From Linanthus parryae (Eukaryota; Streptophyta; Magnoliopsida; Ericales; Polemoniaceae): a DNA stretch of 64,000 nucleotides. The stretch is from positions 53,109,665 through 53,173,664 of the forward strand of contig JALGPY010000010.1 in the NCBI GenBank assembly GCA_023055425.1. Direction: 5' to 3'. The notes under the pieces were generated by a model, which had not been told where the DNA came from, did not search any database, and saw nothing but the letters and a program-made list of their open reading frames with translations. Within the stretch, counting starts at the first letter, position 1; each line of letters opens with the position of its first letter. Shown here in pieces: positions 9,329 to 20,574 of this stretch. Made by a program: the position numbers and the translations under genes.

Positions 9329-10327
9329 GTAAAGAACTTCATCGTCTGCCTAATCATCATAGACGGGCTCACTCAAATCTTCAGTGCCTTCAACCTCTTC
9401 ATTCACACCTTCCTCGACAAACAGGGCTTTACCCCTTTGCACAGCAGGCTTGCTGCACTCGTTTGCCCTATTCCCCAATTCACCACATCGATAGCACTTG
9501 ATAGCACTGTTTGAAGCGCCCTGTGCTGCCTGCGTGGTAGGACGAGATTCTTGGGGTCGGGCCGATCGATTGCTTTGATCGCTCCTCGCTACGGGCTTGC
9601 TGCCTTGCTACTTCTCCAAAGCAAGTTCTCTCTGGTAAGCTTCGGAGACAGTCCACAGCGAGTGTAGGCTAAGGACATCCTGCAAGAAATGCCGCAAACC
9701 TCCGAGATATCTAGCCATCATCTGCTCCTCCGTCTCTGATATATCGTTACGGGCGATCAATTGGTAGAACTCCTCCGTTTAATCGTCAACGGATTTGGCG
9801 CCCTGCCTCAGCGTCCGGGTGGAGTCGTTACGGGTGATCTTCTTCTTCATCTTCTCCCAGTCCGTGATCTTGGCCTTGCCCTGCCTTTCACGGGAACGGC
9901 GCAACTACTCCCACCACACAGAGGCCCTTCCCTTCAGTTTGATGGCCACTAGCTTTACCTTCTCGCGATCCGTATCCTCTTTATACTCGAAGATGCGATC
10001 CACCTCGTTGAGTCAGTCGATGAAATCGTCGGCTTTCAACGTACCTTCAAAGCTGGGCAACTCCACCTTGAACCCTTGACCTCCGCGAATCTCGTGCTGA
10101 CCGCGGTGCCCCCGGATGCTTGGTCCACGATGGTAGGGATTCTCAAACGACGACACAGAGGCGTCGTCTGAGGCTTCGTCTTCCTACAGATCTTGCGCCG
10201 CAAAGCGCCGTGTCAGTTCTGTGACCTGCCGCTGCAGATCCTCTATCAACATCACGTCTTCCACGTTGCGTTCTCGCTGGGGGGCTTCTTCAGCCGGAGG
10301 CTGCCCACGACCATGTCCACGAGGCAT
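9329..10327 (-). pseudogene. gag (capsid and nucleocapsid), gypsy
   Basis: The start at 10327 (MPRGHGRGQ) is chosen because it begins a basic N-terminus 35 nt from the primer site. A coiled-coil-like piece (DLQRQVTELTRRFAAQDL) is followed by a stop at about 10184. Reading on gives the capsid region (LPSFEGTLKADDFIDWLNEV, IFEYKEDTDREKVKLVAIKL, KGRASVWWE), another stop, and KITDWEKMKKKI. Near 9455-9500 the nucleocapsid zinc knuckle reads CYRCGELGNRANEC, with N in place of the zinc-binding H. At least two more in-frame stops are present. ORFs on the plus strand here are antisense shadows. Confidence 0.75.
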
Positions 10328-10361
10328 CGTCGATGGTGATCTTCCTCCCACGCCGAACTGA

Positions 10362-10373
10362 GCTCTGATACCA
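10362..10373 (-). other. Primer-binding site, initiator tRNA-Met type
   Basis: The minus strand reads TGGTATCAGAGC, the standard plant primer site complementary to the 3' end of initiator tRNA-Met. It lies three bases inside the 5' LTR end. Confidence 0.9.
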
Positions 10374-10376
10374 ACC

Positions 10377-10970
10377 AGACGCCGAATTGAATCGAGGCAA
10401 GGGATCAAACGCTGTAGAACAACGAATAAATGGGCATAAACCAGTAGAGAGGCTCTCTAGGGTTCGAAGAAAATATCAATAACTCAAAAACTGCTCAATT
10501 CTGCCCACGGGTCGGGCATATATAGCTGAAATCATAAAATATGTCAAAAATGGCAGAATCCCGAAATTTGCCCAACATTTTGGCCTTATTGAAAGAAAAA
10601 CATATGTGAAAGTTTGACCCAAAACGGTTTCAAACTGAGTCCTAATAAGCAATGGAATTGTTACCAATAATAGTAAAAAATAACTAAAGCTCGTTTGATA
10701 GGTCAAACAACGAAATTTGGGGATGAAGATGTACCCCGATGGAGCATAGCTCGATCGAGCCCTCGTTCGTCTCGTCGAGAGCTTTCTGAATTGGGGTGGC
10801 TCGCGTCATTCTGATACCTGTAGCCAAAGTTATGGCCCGAACAGTGCGGCGACACCAAAAGCTGCAATTTCTTCCGTCCCTTGTGCTTCTCTTCCATTTC
10901 ATGGTAGAGAATCGCCAAATTAGTCGCATCTGACACTTCAGCTTCATCTGGATCGTCTTCTCCTGCATCA
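10377..10970 (-). repeat. 5' LTR of the gypsy element
   Basis: Direct repeat of 5535-6107. It starts TGATGCAGGAG at 10970 and ends GGCGTCT at 10377; the expected terminal CA is mutated to CT, while the 3' LTR keeps CA. A TATATA-type box lies near 10517-10525. Confidence 0.9.
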
Positions 10971-10975
10971 ACATG
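10971..10975 (+). repeat. Target-site duplication ACATG, right
   Basis: Exact partner of 5530-5534, immediately outside the 5' LTR. Confidence 0.85.
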
Positions 10976-12530
10976 CCTTAGCACATATATATATATACAT
11001 TAATATTTATGTTTTCGACATGTGAAACTCCTAATCACTAGTTATGAATGCATGTGTGCTTCCATGATTGCAGGATGCTAGGAACTAATGGGGCCACATG
11101 TGAAGCAGGAGAATGGGCACAACTCTGCCAACAAAGCTCCTCTGCCATCGCTAGTCTGCCGTTGCTTCCCTTTAATAATCATTTTTTTTATTTAATATTG
11201 AACAATGGTTTTTGAACCTCCCTCCCATGGTTTGAGGAGGGGGTTGTGCTTTCAGGTTGTAAGGGGTGGTTTTTTCCCCCTGTATTAATTTTTGGTTTTA
11301 TTTGATGTTTTTTATTTATGCTAGCTGTTATTTATTCCTAAAATATTCTTATTCTTCTATATATATGCTATTATTCATTCTTCATGTATTAACTATTTTT
11401 CCAAAAAATGGACTTTATCAATGTTCAAACTTAACTAATTGTATAACTAATAATTTGCATTAGCAATTTAAATTTCTACTATATCAAAATAAGTAATTAT
11501 TCTAGTTTCCTATCATTGAATCATACTCCTTTAGAGATTAAATTGATAATAGATTAAAATTATCAATTATGTGTTAATTATGTGTTCTCGATAAAAAATA
11601 GTTGCTCATTCCTGTCTTAGCACCTATTTTTAAACTAGGATTTGGCCAAATGCATTTAGCACACAAATACTTGAATGCCCAAAATTTAGAAGTTTGACAA
11701 CATCACAATGAAGAACAACACTCAGCCCAACACAGAAGAATAAATTCAACAGCTTTTTTCGTACCAACCCTAGCTGAAGAGTAAGTCCCCAACTATAGAA
11801 ATAACGATATCCCTAATCCAACTACATACCAAACCCCCGAATACAACAGTTCGAACAAATGAATTCACATAAGGATTTGCAGATCTATAGCACGAATCAA
11901 CCTGATAAACACGAATTAACAAAAGAGCACAACAACAACTACTAATGTACGCGATTTTCAGAGAAGTTAGTCCAAACCGACCGTCCTTGAGGCTAAGCCA
12001 ATATTGACTCTGTGGATTCTTAAATCAACACTCCGATGACCTTCAGGCGCAACAGCTGTCGCCGTTCCAAAGACATTCACTGGTTTCATGGGCCGGGGAG
12101 CTGAGTGAGTGGTCGCGGGAAGAGCTTCAGAAAGCTCTTGGCTTGTGGATAAGGGTTGAGGAATGGGTGGGGAGCAACGGGTCCATATGGCATTTGTTTA
12201 ACTGAATCCCTTACAAAATATTTCGATTCAATGTATTTTCCTCCCCTATATTTGGATGTAGTTGTATTACCCTCCCCTACAAATATTTTTGTTAATTATA
12301 CTTTCCTCCCAAAGTTTCATTGTAATGCAAGTTCCCTACCATGTAAATGTATTTTCTTCATAAAAGTTATTTCCCGGAGTTTCAAACTAAGTTCACTTTG
12401 CTTTCGAAGCTGACACGAACATTTTTTATTTGGTGACCAACCGACACGAACATTGTTCGTGAAATATACAGGTTATAAGACAATCGAAATGTCGGTTCTA
12501 AATTAAGTAAGAATCAATAATATTATCTCA
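10976..12530. other. AT-rich non-coding DNA
   Basis: No gene could be supported. An AT-rich stretch (10980-11640) is followed by a more mixed region. Around 11940-12150 the minus strand holds a short open stretch from an ATG near 12090 (MKPVNVFGTATAVAPEGHRS), too short to call. At 12180-12400, C-rich and T-rich words (TTTTCCTCCCCTA) recur several times, suggesting a diverged short repeat. Confidence 0.5.
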
Positions 12531-12761
12531 TGGTCTACCACATAATAGACCATGCATTGACTGTGGAGTTGACTACAGCTCACCTTCAACTGTAAAGTTG
12601 ACCTTTTCTTTTACGTTGACTTTCTTTGTGCGAACCTACTAATCTGACAAAGTGGGTAGACCCAAAGGTTTAATGTTCACAACACAGTTGAATTAGTATA
12701 ACCTCAAAAACCAAGTACATAGGGTTTAGGGTTTAAGGTAGACCATCATGCATTGACTGTG
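12531..12761 (+). repeat. TTGAC-rich tandem repeat, left part
   Basis: A repeat of roughly 190-200 bp (about 12545-12745) starts again at ATCATGCATTGACTGTG and is cut by the solo LTR at 12762. It resumes at 16559. Shared words between units are TTGACTGTGGAGTTGACT, GTTGACTTTCTT, ATCTGACAAAGTGG and AGTATAACCTCAAAAA. TTGAC, the core of the W-box bound by WRKY factors, occurs many times. Confidence 0.65.
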
Positions 12762-15700
12762 TGTAACACCCCTAATTTCCGAGAGAATTCTTAATGCAAT
12801 ATCAAAACTTTGGGGGCGAATTTGTAAAAATTTGTCACGGCTTTAAAGTTTGAATTTCGGAGTTTTAGCAATATTCGGGAGTTGTTAGAATGATTTTGAG
12901 GCACTAGAAATATTTGGGGTGGTTGGGAAATGCTCATAAATTAAGTAGAAGCTCTAATTCTAATTTATACCCAAAAGTTTAGAAAACTACACTTTCGCCC
13001 CCTATGCATGAGAGACACTTGTCCAATTCAATTTGACACCTCACTAGATGAGAAGTCAACATCAACAACTCCCTCTTCACCAGCATTTTGAAAAAAAAGA
13101 AAGGAAAAAAAAATCTCTCTCTCTCACCCATCATCTTCCTCTTCTTTCTCCTTCATCACCACCACTCCTCCACCACAATCTCCACCGTCTCTTCTCCTCT
13201 TCCCGACCTGCTACTACCCAGAGTAGCCCTCACCACAAGGATCAAAACGCACAAAACAATTTGAAGTTTCATCGGATATCGAGAGAGAAAAATGCATTTG
13301 AAGGTGAAGAACCCTAATTTGATCTTGATGAAAATTCTCTCACCTTGTTGTGATTTGGCGAGTATAACCACTTGATTCGTGATCCCCATCTCCGGGCGAG
13401 CTCATAGACACCACACGCTGTAACTTGTCGGATTCGCGAGTGGTCGTCGGATTCTGCAAGTCCCGTCACCGGCAAAGCGCCGACCGGCGAAAGAGAGGTA
13501 ACTCTCTTGTTTCTTCGTCGTTTTCAGCGATTCTCGCGTGTTTGTGATCCCCTGACCTTCTATAATACTCCTAGGAATCTGTAATCAACCTAAAAAATTG
13601 ATATGAGCGCGTTGAAGTGCTGGAAACCGAGCAGCTGGTCGCCTGATTCCTCCATGGCCGCCGGAGAGTGATGCAACAAGGTATCTCTCTCATTTCTTCA
13701 CCGTTTTTCGAGTTTCTTGCACCAAAATCATCCCTAGAGAATCTAGAATGCATTAGAATCATTAAAACCTGCCCAGATTTCTGGTATATTCGATTTTGAT
13801 TTCACTTTTCACACATGGTTCGTTTTTCCGTCATGCATAAACAGCCCCTGTTCAAATGATCATATCTCTCTCGTTTTTAATACGTTTTGAGTGATTCAGG
13901 ACTTTCTGGAATCCTCAGACAATTGGATACAACTTTTGTGTTTTAAATTTTGTCAAATTCTGTCTCTAAACCACCTAAAAATCGAGTTGAAGTCGCTGCG
14001 TTTTGTGTTGTTGAATCTGTCCAAGTGCAGAATTTTTTTCTAAGTGTTGAAATCCTTGTTTTTCACCCAACTTTGGTTCTCTGTATCTCCCTCATTTTTG
14101 GTCCGTTTTGAACGATCTTTAGCTTTCTGGAATCCTTGGAGAATTGGCTACATTTTTTATGTTGATTTCTTTGTCCAATTTGATATCTAAACCCTCTTAT
14201 TTTGGCTCCAAAATTGCTGCAATGCTAATGTTCTTCGCTTCAAAATTTTCTAAGTATAGAGTGCCGTGGTGAAACACCTATTTTGTAACCCTTGTATCTT
14301 CTTCAAAACTTAATGAAATTCAGATATGTTTTCTCCTATGAAAAGCTGGTATATAATACTTCAAATCATCGTCTCTGGGTCATCTTCAAATTTATAACGG
14401 ATTTCTCACAAAACGAGCCTAAAGTTGCTAGTTTGAACTCGTGAAGAACTATCGAATTTTTCTATGTATTGAATCGTAATTTTCATCCAAATTTGGCTAG
14501 CGATATTTCTTTGAATACTTGGATTTTTTAGGAGTTCAAATATGTTCTGGAAAGCTTGGAATATCCTCTTCAATACCCCACCTTCATATTTCCCAAACTC
14601 TCCAACATTTTACCACAAATCAGCTCCAAAGTTGACTAGTTGAGATGATTTCACCATATCTTTGACTTTCAATTTTCTCACTCTAAATGACATTTCTGGC
14701 CTTAGCGTTATTCATCAAACTTGTTCGTATTCACATTCTGAGTCTAAATATCAAGTTTGACCAAGTTTGACTTTTCGGAAACCCTAGTTTGACTGAACTG
14801 TATAGGAGGGGCAAAATAGTAATTTCACTTAAACTCTGAATTGAGATTAGTTTAGTAACTTGGAGTTCGTCAGCATGTCTTGTATGCGTATTTGGAGTAC
14901 TCGTATATAATTCTTGGCTAGTGTTGACCAAGTCAAATGTTGGGGTCTTTTTGCAGTTTTATTAAACTTTAGGGGCCTAAGTGCAAATTTTTAAAAGTTG
15001 TAGATTTCGATTCTAAGTACATATGGGAGAGTTTAGAGTCATTCTTACATGTTTTGGGCCAATGTGATTATAATTTGGGGACCGTGCAACTAGACAGTTT
15101 TGGAGCATGAGGGGCGTTTTAGTCATTTATCTTGCACGACCCGCATTCCATGGCATTCTTGCATACAACCTCATATAGAGGGTAAATGCTAATAGACTAT
15201 ATACTTGACTTGTTTATATCCAGCCGACGTTAAGGATCGTTCGAAGTAGACGTATGTATTGTGTTGCTGCATTTACCGTAAGACCGGGAACCAATATGGG
15301 ACAAGAGTTGTAGGAGTGCTAGCTTTGCGTTGCGCCTTTCATGGCTCAGAGTTAAGTACATATGTACGACATTTTCATATCAAAATGTGCGTATGTGTTT
15401 GATGTTTCAAATGAATGCTTGTTATATGAAAAAGTATGAGAATGCATGTTTTCCACTCGAATGTTGTTAAACTATATTATTCATCTCCTTTGAGAACTCT
15501 CGGAAATTACTTGTTAAATGTTGATATTTTAATCCTGGTTATGTGAAAGAGAACAAATAAAATACCTCTAATAGACTTAGGACGATGTACAGAGTACTGT
15601 TATTAATGGGAGGCGTCAAGCGATCCTCCATTTTCTTATGGCTATGACCATTGAAGCAATGCTTCTTATTATTGGATAGAACGTCAATGTTCACAAATCC

Positions 15701-16558
15701 GCCCCCGATGAGCCAAAATGTATCAAGATATTGAGGCCAAGGGGTTTATAGAGCTATAAAGTGCTACTTATACTTGTAAGGGTAACTACGGTATAGGGGT
15801 GTCGACACTTAAGGCCTTTTAGCTAATGTTATGAGCGGGGTTGACGAATGGGCTCCCTTAACGCTCGGGTGAAATAGGGTTTGATAGACCCTAGAATGAA
15901 CCCTTAGTGATTATTTCGTGATCCCTCTGTTTACATCGATCCTGCTGGTGGCTCTTGACACGCCTCAGCTAAATTAAACTGTTGATTGAAGTCGAAATTA
16001 AAAATTGACTACTTTATTAATGTTGTTTGTGGCTCTGGATTGCCCTAATCAATTGAAATGATTTGAAATGCTTTGGCTATTCATGAACTAAGTTATCCTC
16101 TTAAATGGAATTCTTTACTCTGGGTATGTTACGAACTACTCGTGGTTTCTCAATGTTATTAAATTGAGAGGTTTTTGTTACTCGTTTACTTCCAGTTGTT
16201 CCAAATTCTCCAACATGATAGCTTTACTGTTTAAATCTTCTAATTTGTTTCAACTCATGCTTCCGTGCCACTCGTTGCTTTACATGTCGTAGTATGTACT
16301 TACTCAGTTTTTACTAATTATTTCTTCAAAACTGCGTCGGCATTTGCCATTTTAAAACCGCAGGTCATCAATCAAGTTTGGGGAATGGGAACGCGGATCG
16401 AGATGGAGAAGTATAGGTTAACTTAGATCACTTAGTAGATCACACAAGATTTGTTTAGATTGTACTTATTATCGAAATTTTGTTATGTACATAGTATATT
16501 TCTGCTTTTGGTTGTCGATTGTCTCTTTAACCCTGAACCGAGATCCCGGGTTGTTTCA
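12762..16558 (+). mobile_element. Large solo LTR (gypsy, Tekay/Del-like), 3.8 kb
   Basis: The insert begins TGTAACACCCCTAATTTCC and ends CCCGGGTTGTTTCA. It is flanked by the exact 5-bp duplication CTGTG (12757-12761 and 16559-16563), and it splits a tandem repeat whose two halves match across the break. No gag or pol frame, primer site or internal LTR pair was found, so it is best read as a solo LTR left by recombination between two LTRs. TGTAACACCC starts and multi-kb LTRs are typical of Tekay/Del-type gypsy elements; the lineage is inferred. Inside are a CT-rich run (13115-13200), a GC-rich part (13390-13500) and two diverged direct repeats of about 228 bp starting near 13852 and 14080 (shared TTTCTGGAATCC.). 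Strand is set by the terminal consensus. Confidence 0.82.
13852..14300 (+). repeat. Internal ~228-bp repeats of the large solo LTR
   Basis: Two diverged copies begin at about 13852 and 14080. Each has a TCTC.CTCATTTTT-type start, a .CGTTTTGA.. word, then TTTCTGGAATCCT and AATTGG.TAC. A weaker third copy may lie near 14500. Confidence 0.5.
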
Positions 16559-16960
16559 CTGTGGAGTTGACTTATGAGCTCAATAACGTTTGACTGTATA
16601 GTAGACCATTTCCTTTACGGTGACTTTCTTCGTTCAAACATATCCATCTGACAAAGTGGAGACCAAAAAGTTGTCTGTTCACTACATAGTTGACGTAGTA
16701 TAACCTCAAAAAGTCAAGTATAGGATCATTCATTAACCATGGAATTGACTTACGAGCTCACATTTTATTGTATTTGACATTTTCAATAACCGTTGACTTT
16801 ATATATATATATATTTATTTATATATATATATAGTTGACTAAGTGGAAACCGAATTAAAGTTGACCAATCACTTGCTTTGTAGTTGACCAAACCTTCTAG
16901 ACCAACTTTCACATTAGAGGTGACTTTTCGGTTTATGTTTAACCATAATTTATTTAAGAG
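16559..16960 (+). repeat. TTGAC-rich tandem repeat, right part
   Basis: Continuation of the unit cut at 12761, followed by a further diverged unit from about 16726. TTGAC words stay dense (GTTGACCAATC, TAGTTGACCA). A TA dinucleotide run sits at 16801-16833. Confidence 0.65.
16801..16833. repeat. (TA)n microsatellite
   Basis: Two runs of alternating TA separated by TTTATTTA. A simple repeat inside a TTGAC-rich unit. Confidence 0.85.
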
Positions 16961-17876
16961 ATAATTCACAAAAAAGGCCGGCTCTATAGTAAGTAGCCGA
17001 TCGGCCAGGGCCCGATTTTTATTAGAAGTTATTTCTTTTTAAAGAGAACTCTATAGTTATCTCAACTAATTGCATATTTTGATGCAATTTCATCAATAAT
17101 TGAATATTGGTGTGTGGAAGTTTTTATTTTTTACATAAAGTTTACCAAGTTAGAATCTTGTTGATGAAATATATTAACATTTAAGTTTTTACCTAATTAT
17201 CAAAAAGTTGTACGGTCCTTGAACATGATTATAAGTTAATATATAACACGCAATTAAGTATCCGTTACACATAGCTAGCATTGTTCAAATATCAGTCACA
17301 TAATATGTTTTGGGAATACTTAAAGGCAAAGATTTAATATTACATATATAACAGAACAAAAAAAGCAAAAGCTACAACAAAGATAGCAGCATCTAGCTTC
17401 TTTTGGTTCCTTTTCCTTTTCCCCCCACATCTGATGTTCTCTGATCGACAGATTCACCCATTCCTTCGAATATTTAAACAGGCACTTCAACAATTATGTT
17501 CAAGTAGATTGACTTTCCTTTCGCGTTCAGCTGCAGGCTTCATGCATTCTTGGATGCAGTCAGTTTCGGTGGGTCATCCTTTTCATCCTATGAATCAGAG
17601 ACGACCACTGGAGCATTCAAATACAGTGGAGGCCGTCGTGTGAGAGCACCGGTCACCTCCTCCTCTTTAAAGGGTAGGGATTTTGCTGTCGTTACTGACG
17701 CACATGCAATAATAGAGTGAATTACATATATGCATATCCATATCATCAGGGTTTCTTACAGTGAAAAAGAACTAGCCAAGCAGCGCGCATAATGAACATC
17801 ATAGAAAGCAATAATAGGCTCACATCATTACTGCACAAGAAAAACTTGACCACTCCCTGTAAACCACAGAAAGGGG
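16961..17876. other. Non-coding AT-rich DNA
   Basis: No supported gene is seen. A 69-residue plus-strand frame at 17434-17643 has no recognisable domain and no supporting signals. Confidence 0.5.
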
Positions 17877-18240
17877 CTCAGATCAGTACTCATTAAAACA
17901 AGCAGATAAGATATCGATGATCACAGGCTGTGAACGGATTTTACCTTAAGCCATGCATATCACACTCTATGGGCTACAACGAGTTAATTCAATAGATCCA
18001 TATCATCATCGACTCTTCAGTGAGAATCAAGAGGCTCAGATCTGTACTCATGAAAACCAGATAAGAGATCGATGATCACAGGCAGCAAAAGGATTTTTCC
18101 TTGCCATGTATATCACACTCTATCGGCTACAAAGAGTTAATTCGAACGATCCATATCATCACGGCCTCTTACAGTTAGCAAGAAGTGAGCATGAAGAACA
18201 TAAAAATATCATGAAGAGGCCCAAATCAGTACTGATGACA
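17877..18240 (+). repeat. Repeat family R, cluster 2
   Basis: Two to three units match the cluster at 2870-3240, with the same ordered words (GGCTCAGATC.GTACTCAT, AAACCAGATAAGAGATCGAT, CCATG.ATATCACACTCTA, CATATCATCACGGCCTCTT). The last unit resembles the sequence near 1680-1745. Confidence 0.6.
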
Positions 18241-18477
18241 ACCCATATCTTCAATTAACATCCACTAATATCTTGAAAGCAACTGTTATTTCTCAAACAA
18301 TGCACCTCTTTCAAATTAGAATCATGAAAGATGGAGCACCTACAAATACAACTAAACATTGATCCGTTTAAGATTTATATTATATTTCAAATATCCATTC
18401 GTGAGATCATTCATAACTTCCCAAGCGGTTGAAGCATTAACCCATAACATAGACTTGAAGTGAACCCAATACCATTC

Positions 18478-18640
18478 GTTGCTAATTCTAACCTTTCTTC
18501 CTCTATAGTCTGCGAGTACTTGTGAAGGACATTTCAACCCGATTTGGAGGCACACAAATTAATGATTGCATCATTTTTCCAACATTAATTATCAGCTGGT
18601 CAAAATACCCTTCACAAGTACACCTAGAAACTAGGTCAAG
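18478..18640. repeat. Foldback MITE-like hairpin, copy B
   Basis: The inner arms are GTACTTGTGAAGGACATTTC (from 18516) and the inverse ending at 18621 (CCCTTCACAAGTAC). The loop is about 58 nt. It is the most diverged of the full copies, with weak outer pairing. Confidence 0.5.
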
Positions 18641-18750
18641 ACTTTCATGTACTGTGATTTACCTCATATAATTTCTCTTATTTCTATTAATTGATAATTT
18701 CCTTTTGCAATAAACTGACTTATTAATGTACTAGCATTCTTTAATTGTAA

Positions 18751-18907
18751 ATTCATCCATCCATCCTCTACCAAATGATGGCACTTGTGAAGGCCACTTT
18801 GACCCGGGTTTCATGCACAAATTTTTGCATTAAATTGCCAACATTATCAGTGGGTCAAAATGACCTTCACAAGTGCCGGCAGAATCGAGAGGTTGAACGG
18901 AGGAAAT
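18751..18907. repeat. Foldback MITE-like hairpin, copy C
   Basis: The arms at 18780-18805 and 18852-18877 pair over 26 positions with two mismatches (GGCACTTGTGAAGGCCACTT opposite AAAATGACCTTCACAAGTGC). The loop is 46 nt. Outer arms extend to ATTCATCC and CGGAGGAAAT. Copies A and C carry the same stem with different base pairs. Confidence 0.65.
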
Positions 18908-18954
18908 AGATAATAACAAAGAAAAAACATGGAATGAACGGTGGAAAATACGAA

Positions 18955-19250
18955 AATGGGCTTAGATCTGTACTCGCGAAAACCAGATAACACATCCATG
19001 ATCACAGGATGCAAACGGATTTTGCCTCGCCATGGATATCATGACACTGTATCGGCTACATATTGAATCCGAACGATCCATATCATAACGGCCTCTTCAG
19101 TGAGCATGAAGAGGATCGGATCAGTACTCATTAACAAATAAGAGATGACAACAGCAGGCTGCAAAAATGAATTTGCCTTGCCTGGCATATTACACTCTAA
19201 CAGCTTCAATGAGTGAATTCGGTAGATCCATATCATCATGGCCTCTTACA
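18955..19250 (+). repeat. Repeat family R, cluster 3
   Basis: Two units of the family at 2870-3240, beginning GGGCTTAGATCTGTACTC and ending GGTAGATCCATATCATCATG. It lies right beside MITE copy C, as in cluster 1 with copy A. Confidence 0.6.
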
Positions 19251-20479
19251 CAACTAAATGTTTGGACATATCAGATTATGAACTTGCACCAATGACATCG
19301 GGGACTTAAAAACTTCATACCGTACACATAAATTGGGAGACATGCACATTTTCAGCTACCTCAGTTTCATCCACATCACATTCAACTAGCCAAATTATAT
19401 ATACATTAAAACACCCATTCCTATCCGTATGTTGCCGCATAGATATAGCATTCAGCCCATGAATACACACTTTCCAATCAGTTAACAGCAACCACTTGGT
19501 TATGTGAGAAACAGTATATATATATATACCACATTCTAAACTCAGCTAGCAGATCCGAACACATGATTTACCCATAGTTAAAATGTTTGCAGATATCACA
19601 GTAAAATTAAAGCACATATAATTAATAAGCATGAAAGATGGAGCCCGGTCTACAAATACAGATATCACAGTAAAATTGCTCCTTTTAAGTCATAGAAATG
19701 AAAACAGCTTGTCAGATCTGAGCTCAAGCCACCATACAGACAAATTGAAAAGAGTATTTATAATCAATAGAAACTGAGAAGCCAAATTGAGACAGAGAGA
19801 GAGAGAGAGAGAGAGAGCGACGGACCAGTGCTGAGGAAAGATGTTTGTGAAGGGTGAGGGATGAAATTTCTCTTCCTGCGCCAAACCTCCATTTTCAGAT
19901 TTGAACCAGTTGGTGCCCGATTGAGTCAATGGGAATGAAGAACGATCGATTCGGGAAAGGAGAAAGAAGGTGGTGGCGAGAGGACCGCGGTTGTGCGGAG
20001 ATAGAGAGAGAGCCGGCGGTGGTGTTGAGTGGAAGAGATGATGAGTTAGCTAGTGTTCTTGATATGTGAATTCGATGTGGAGGCTGAAAGGGGGAGTAAT
20101 GGTTGGGAGTTGTTAGTTGGCCAGCAGATAGAGGGTGAATTAATTTCTTGGTATGATTTGATTTGGCCACCAACACTTGGGGAGATTTCATTTCCCAACC
20201 CAAAATTTAGCGAAAATTTCATTTCCCGCCCAAAAGTTTGGTCAAATTTCTATTTAGATCCATTCCCGACAAAACTGCAAGTCGTTAATTATTTTTTATT
20301 TTGGATGACTAGTCGTTTCCCCACGACAAAAACACAGTTGGTCTTTCAAAATATAAAAGACGACAAGGCAGACGACAAATTGATAAAAAAGGCTGTTTGT
20401 ACTGCTTTTAAAGACCATAATCTTGGTACTCGGAAGGAAACTGATCGCTGATAGCAGAATATGTTGTAGTGCAATGACG
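19251..20479. other. Non-coding, possible 5' end of an unidentified minus-strand gene
   Basis: Two overlapping minus-strand frames (20203-19895 and 19929-19690) are serine- and proline-rich and have no recognised domain. A (GA)n run at 19795-19817 lies within them. At 20160-20280, words such as CATTTCCCGCCCAAAA resemble those at 25175-25215 upstream of the CACTA end. Around 20270-20400, GTCGT/ACGAC words recur on both strands. A degraded DNA transposon is possible, but no terminus is seen. Confidence 0.3.
19795..19817. repeat. (GA)n microsatellite
   Basis: An uninterrupted GA dinucleotide run of a little over 20 bases. Confidence 0.85.
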
Positions 20480-20482
20480 AAT

Positions 20483-20574
20483 AGAGATACAATTTCCAAG
20501 TGACATTCGACAATGCTTCAGTTTTTACAAAATGAAGACAATACTCTTCAGATCGTGCCAAAACCTTTTATGTA
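20483..20574 (+). pseudogene. Possible seryl-tRNA synthetase C-terminal remnant, copy 1
   Basis: The last 23 or so codons before a TAA read as MLQFLQNEDNTLQIVPKPFM, with an in-frame stop a few codons upstream. The duplicate at 36521-36615 reads TLAMLKFLQNEDNNLQIVPK SFM and is open further upstream. The pattern (L...Q.ED......P..FM at the very end) resembles the C-terminus of class II seryl-tRNA synthetases. The match is short, so this is a suggestion. It may be a captured gene tail. Confidence 0.25.

Larger units (their letters stand above)
5535..10970 (-). mobile_element. Ty3/gypsy chromovirus-like LTR retrotransposon, inactive
   Basis: The element is complete in structure and lies on the minus strand: 5' LTR 10377-10970, primer site 10362-10373, gag, then pol in the order protease, reverse transcriptase, RNase H, integrase, and 3' LTR 5535-6107. 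It begins TGATGCAGGAG, ends GGCGTCA in the 3' LTR, and is flanked by ACATG. The pol order places it in Ty3/gypsy. The integrase ends in a YRLRLPSHLKTSDVFN-type module followed by a tail that reads into the 3' LTR. That overlap and the TGATG LTR start recall CRM-type chromoviruses, but the lineage is inferred. Stops and frameshifts in gag, RT and integrase make it inactive. The LTRs differ by many substitutions and small indels, so the insertion is not recent. Confidence 0.9.

Noticed and set aside
9122..9514. A 130-residue plus-strand ORF and a 92-residue neighbour
   Set aside because: Antisense to the gypsy gag/protease region, whose minus-strand motifs are clear.
12719..12740. Telomere-like word TAGGGTTTAGGGTTTAAGG
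   Set aside because: Only about two and a half repeats; it is more likely a telo-box-like word or chance than an interstitial telomere array.
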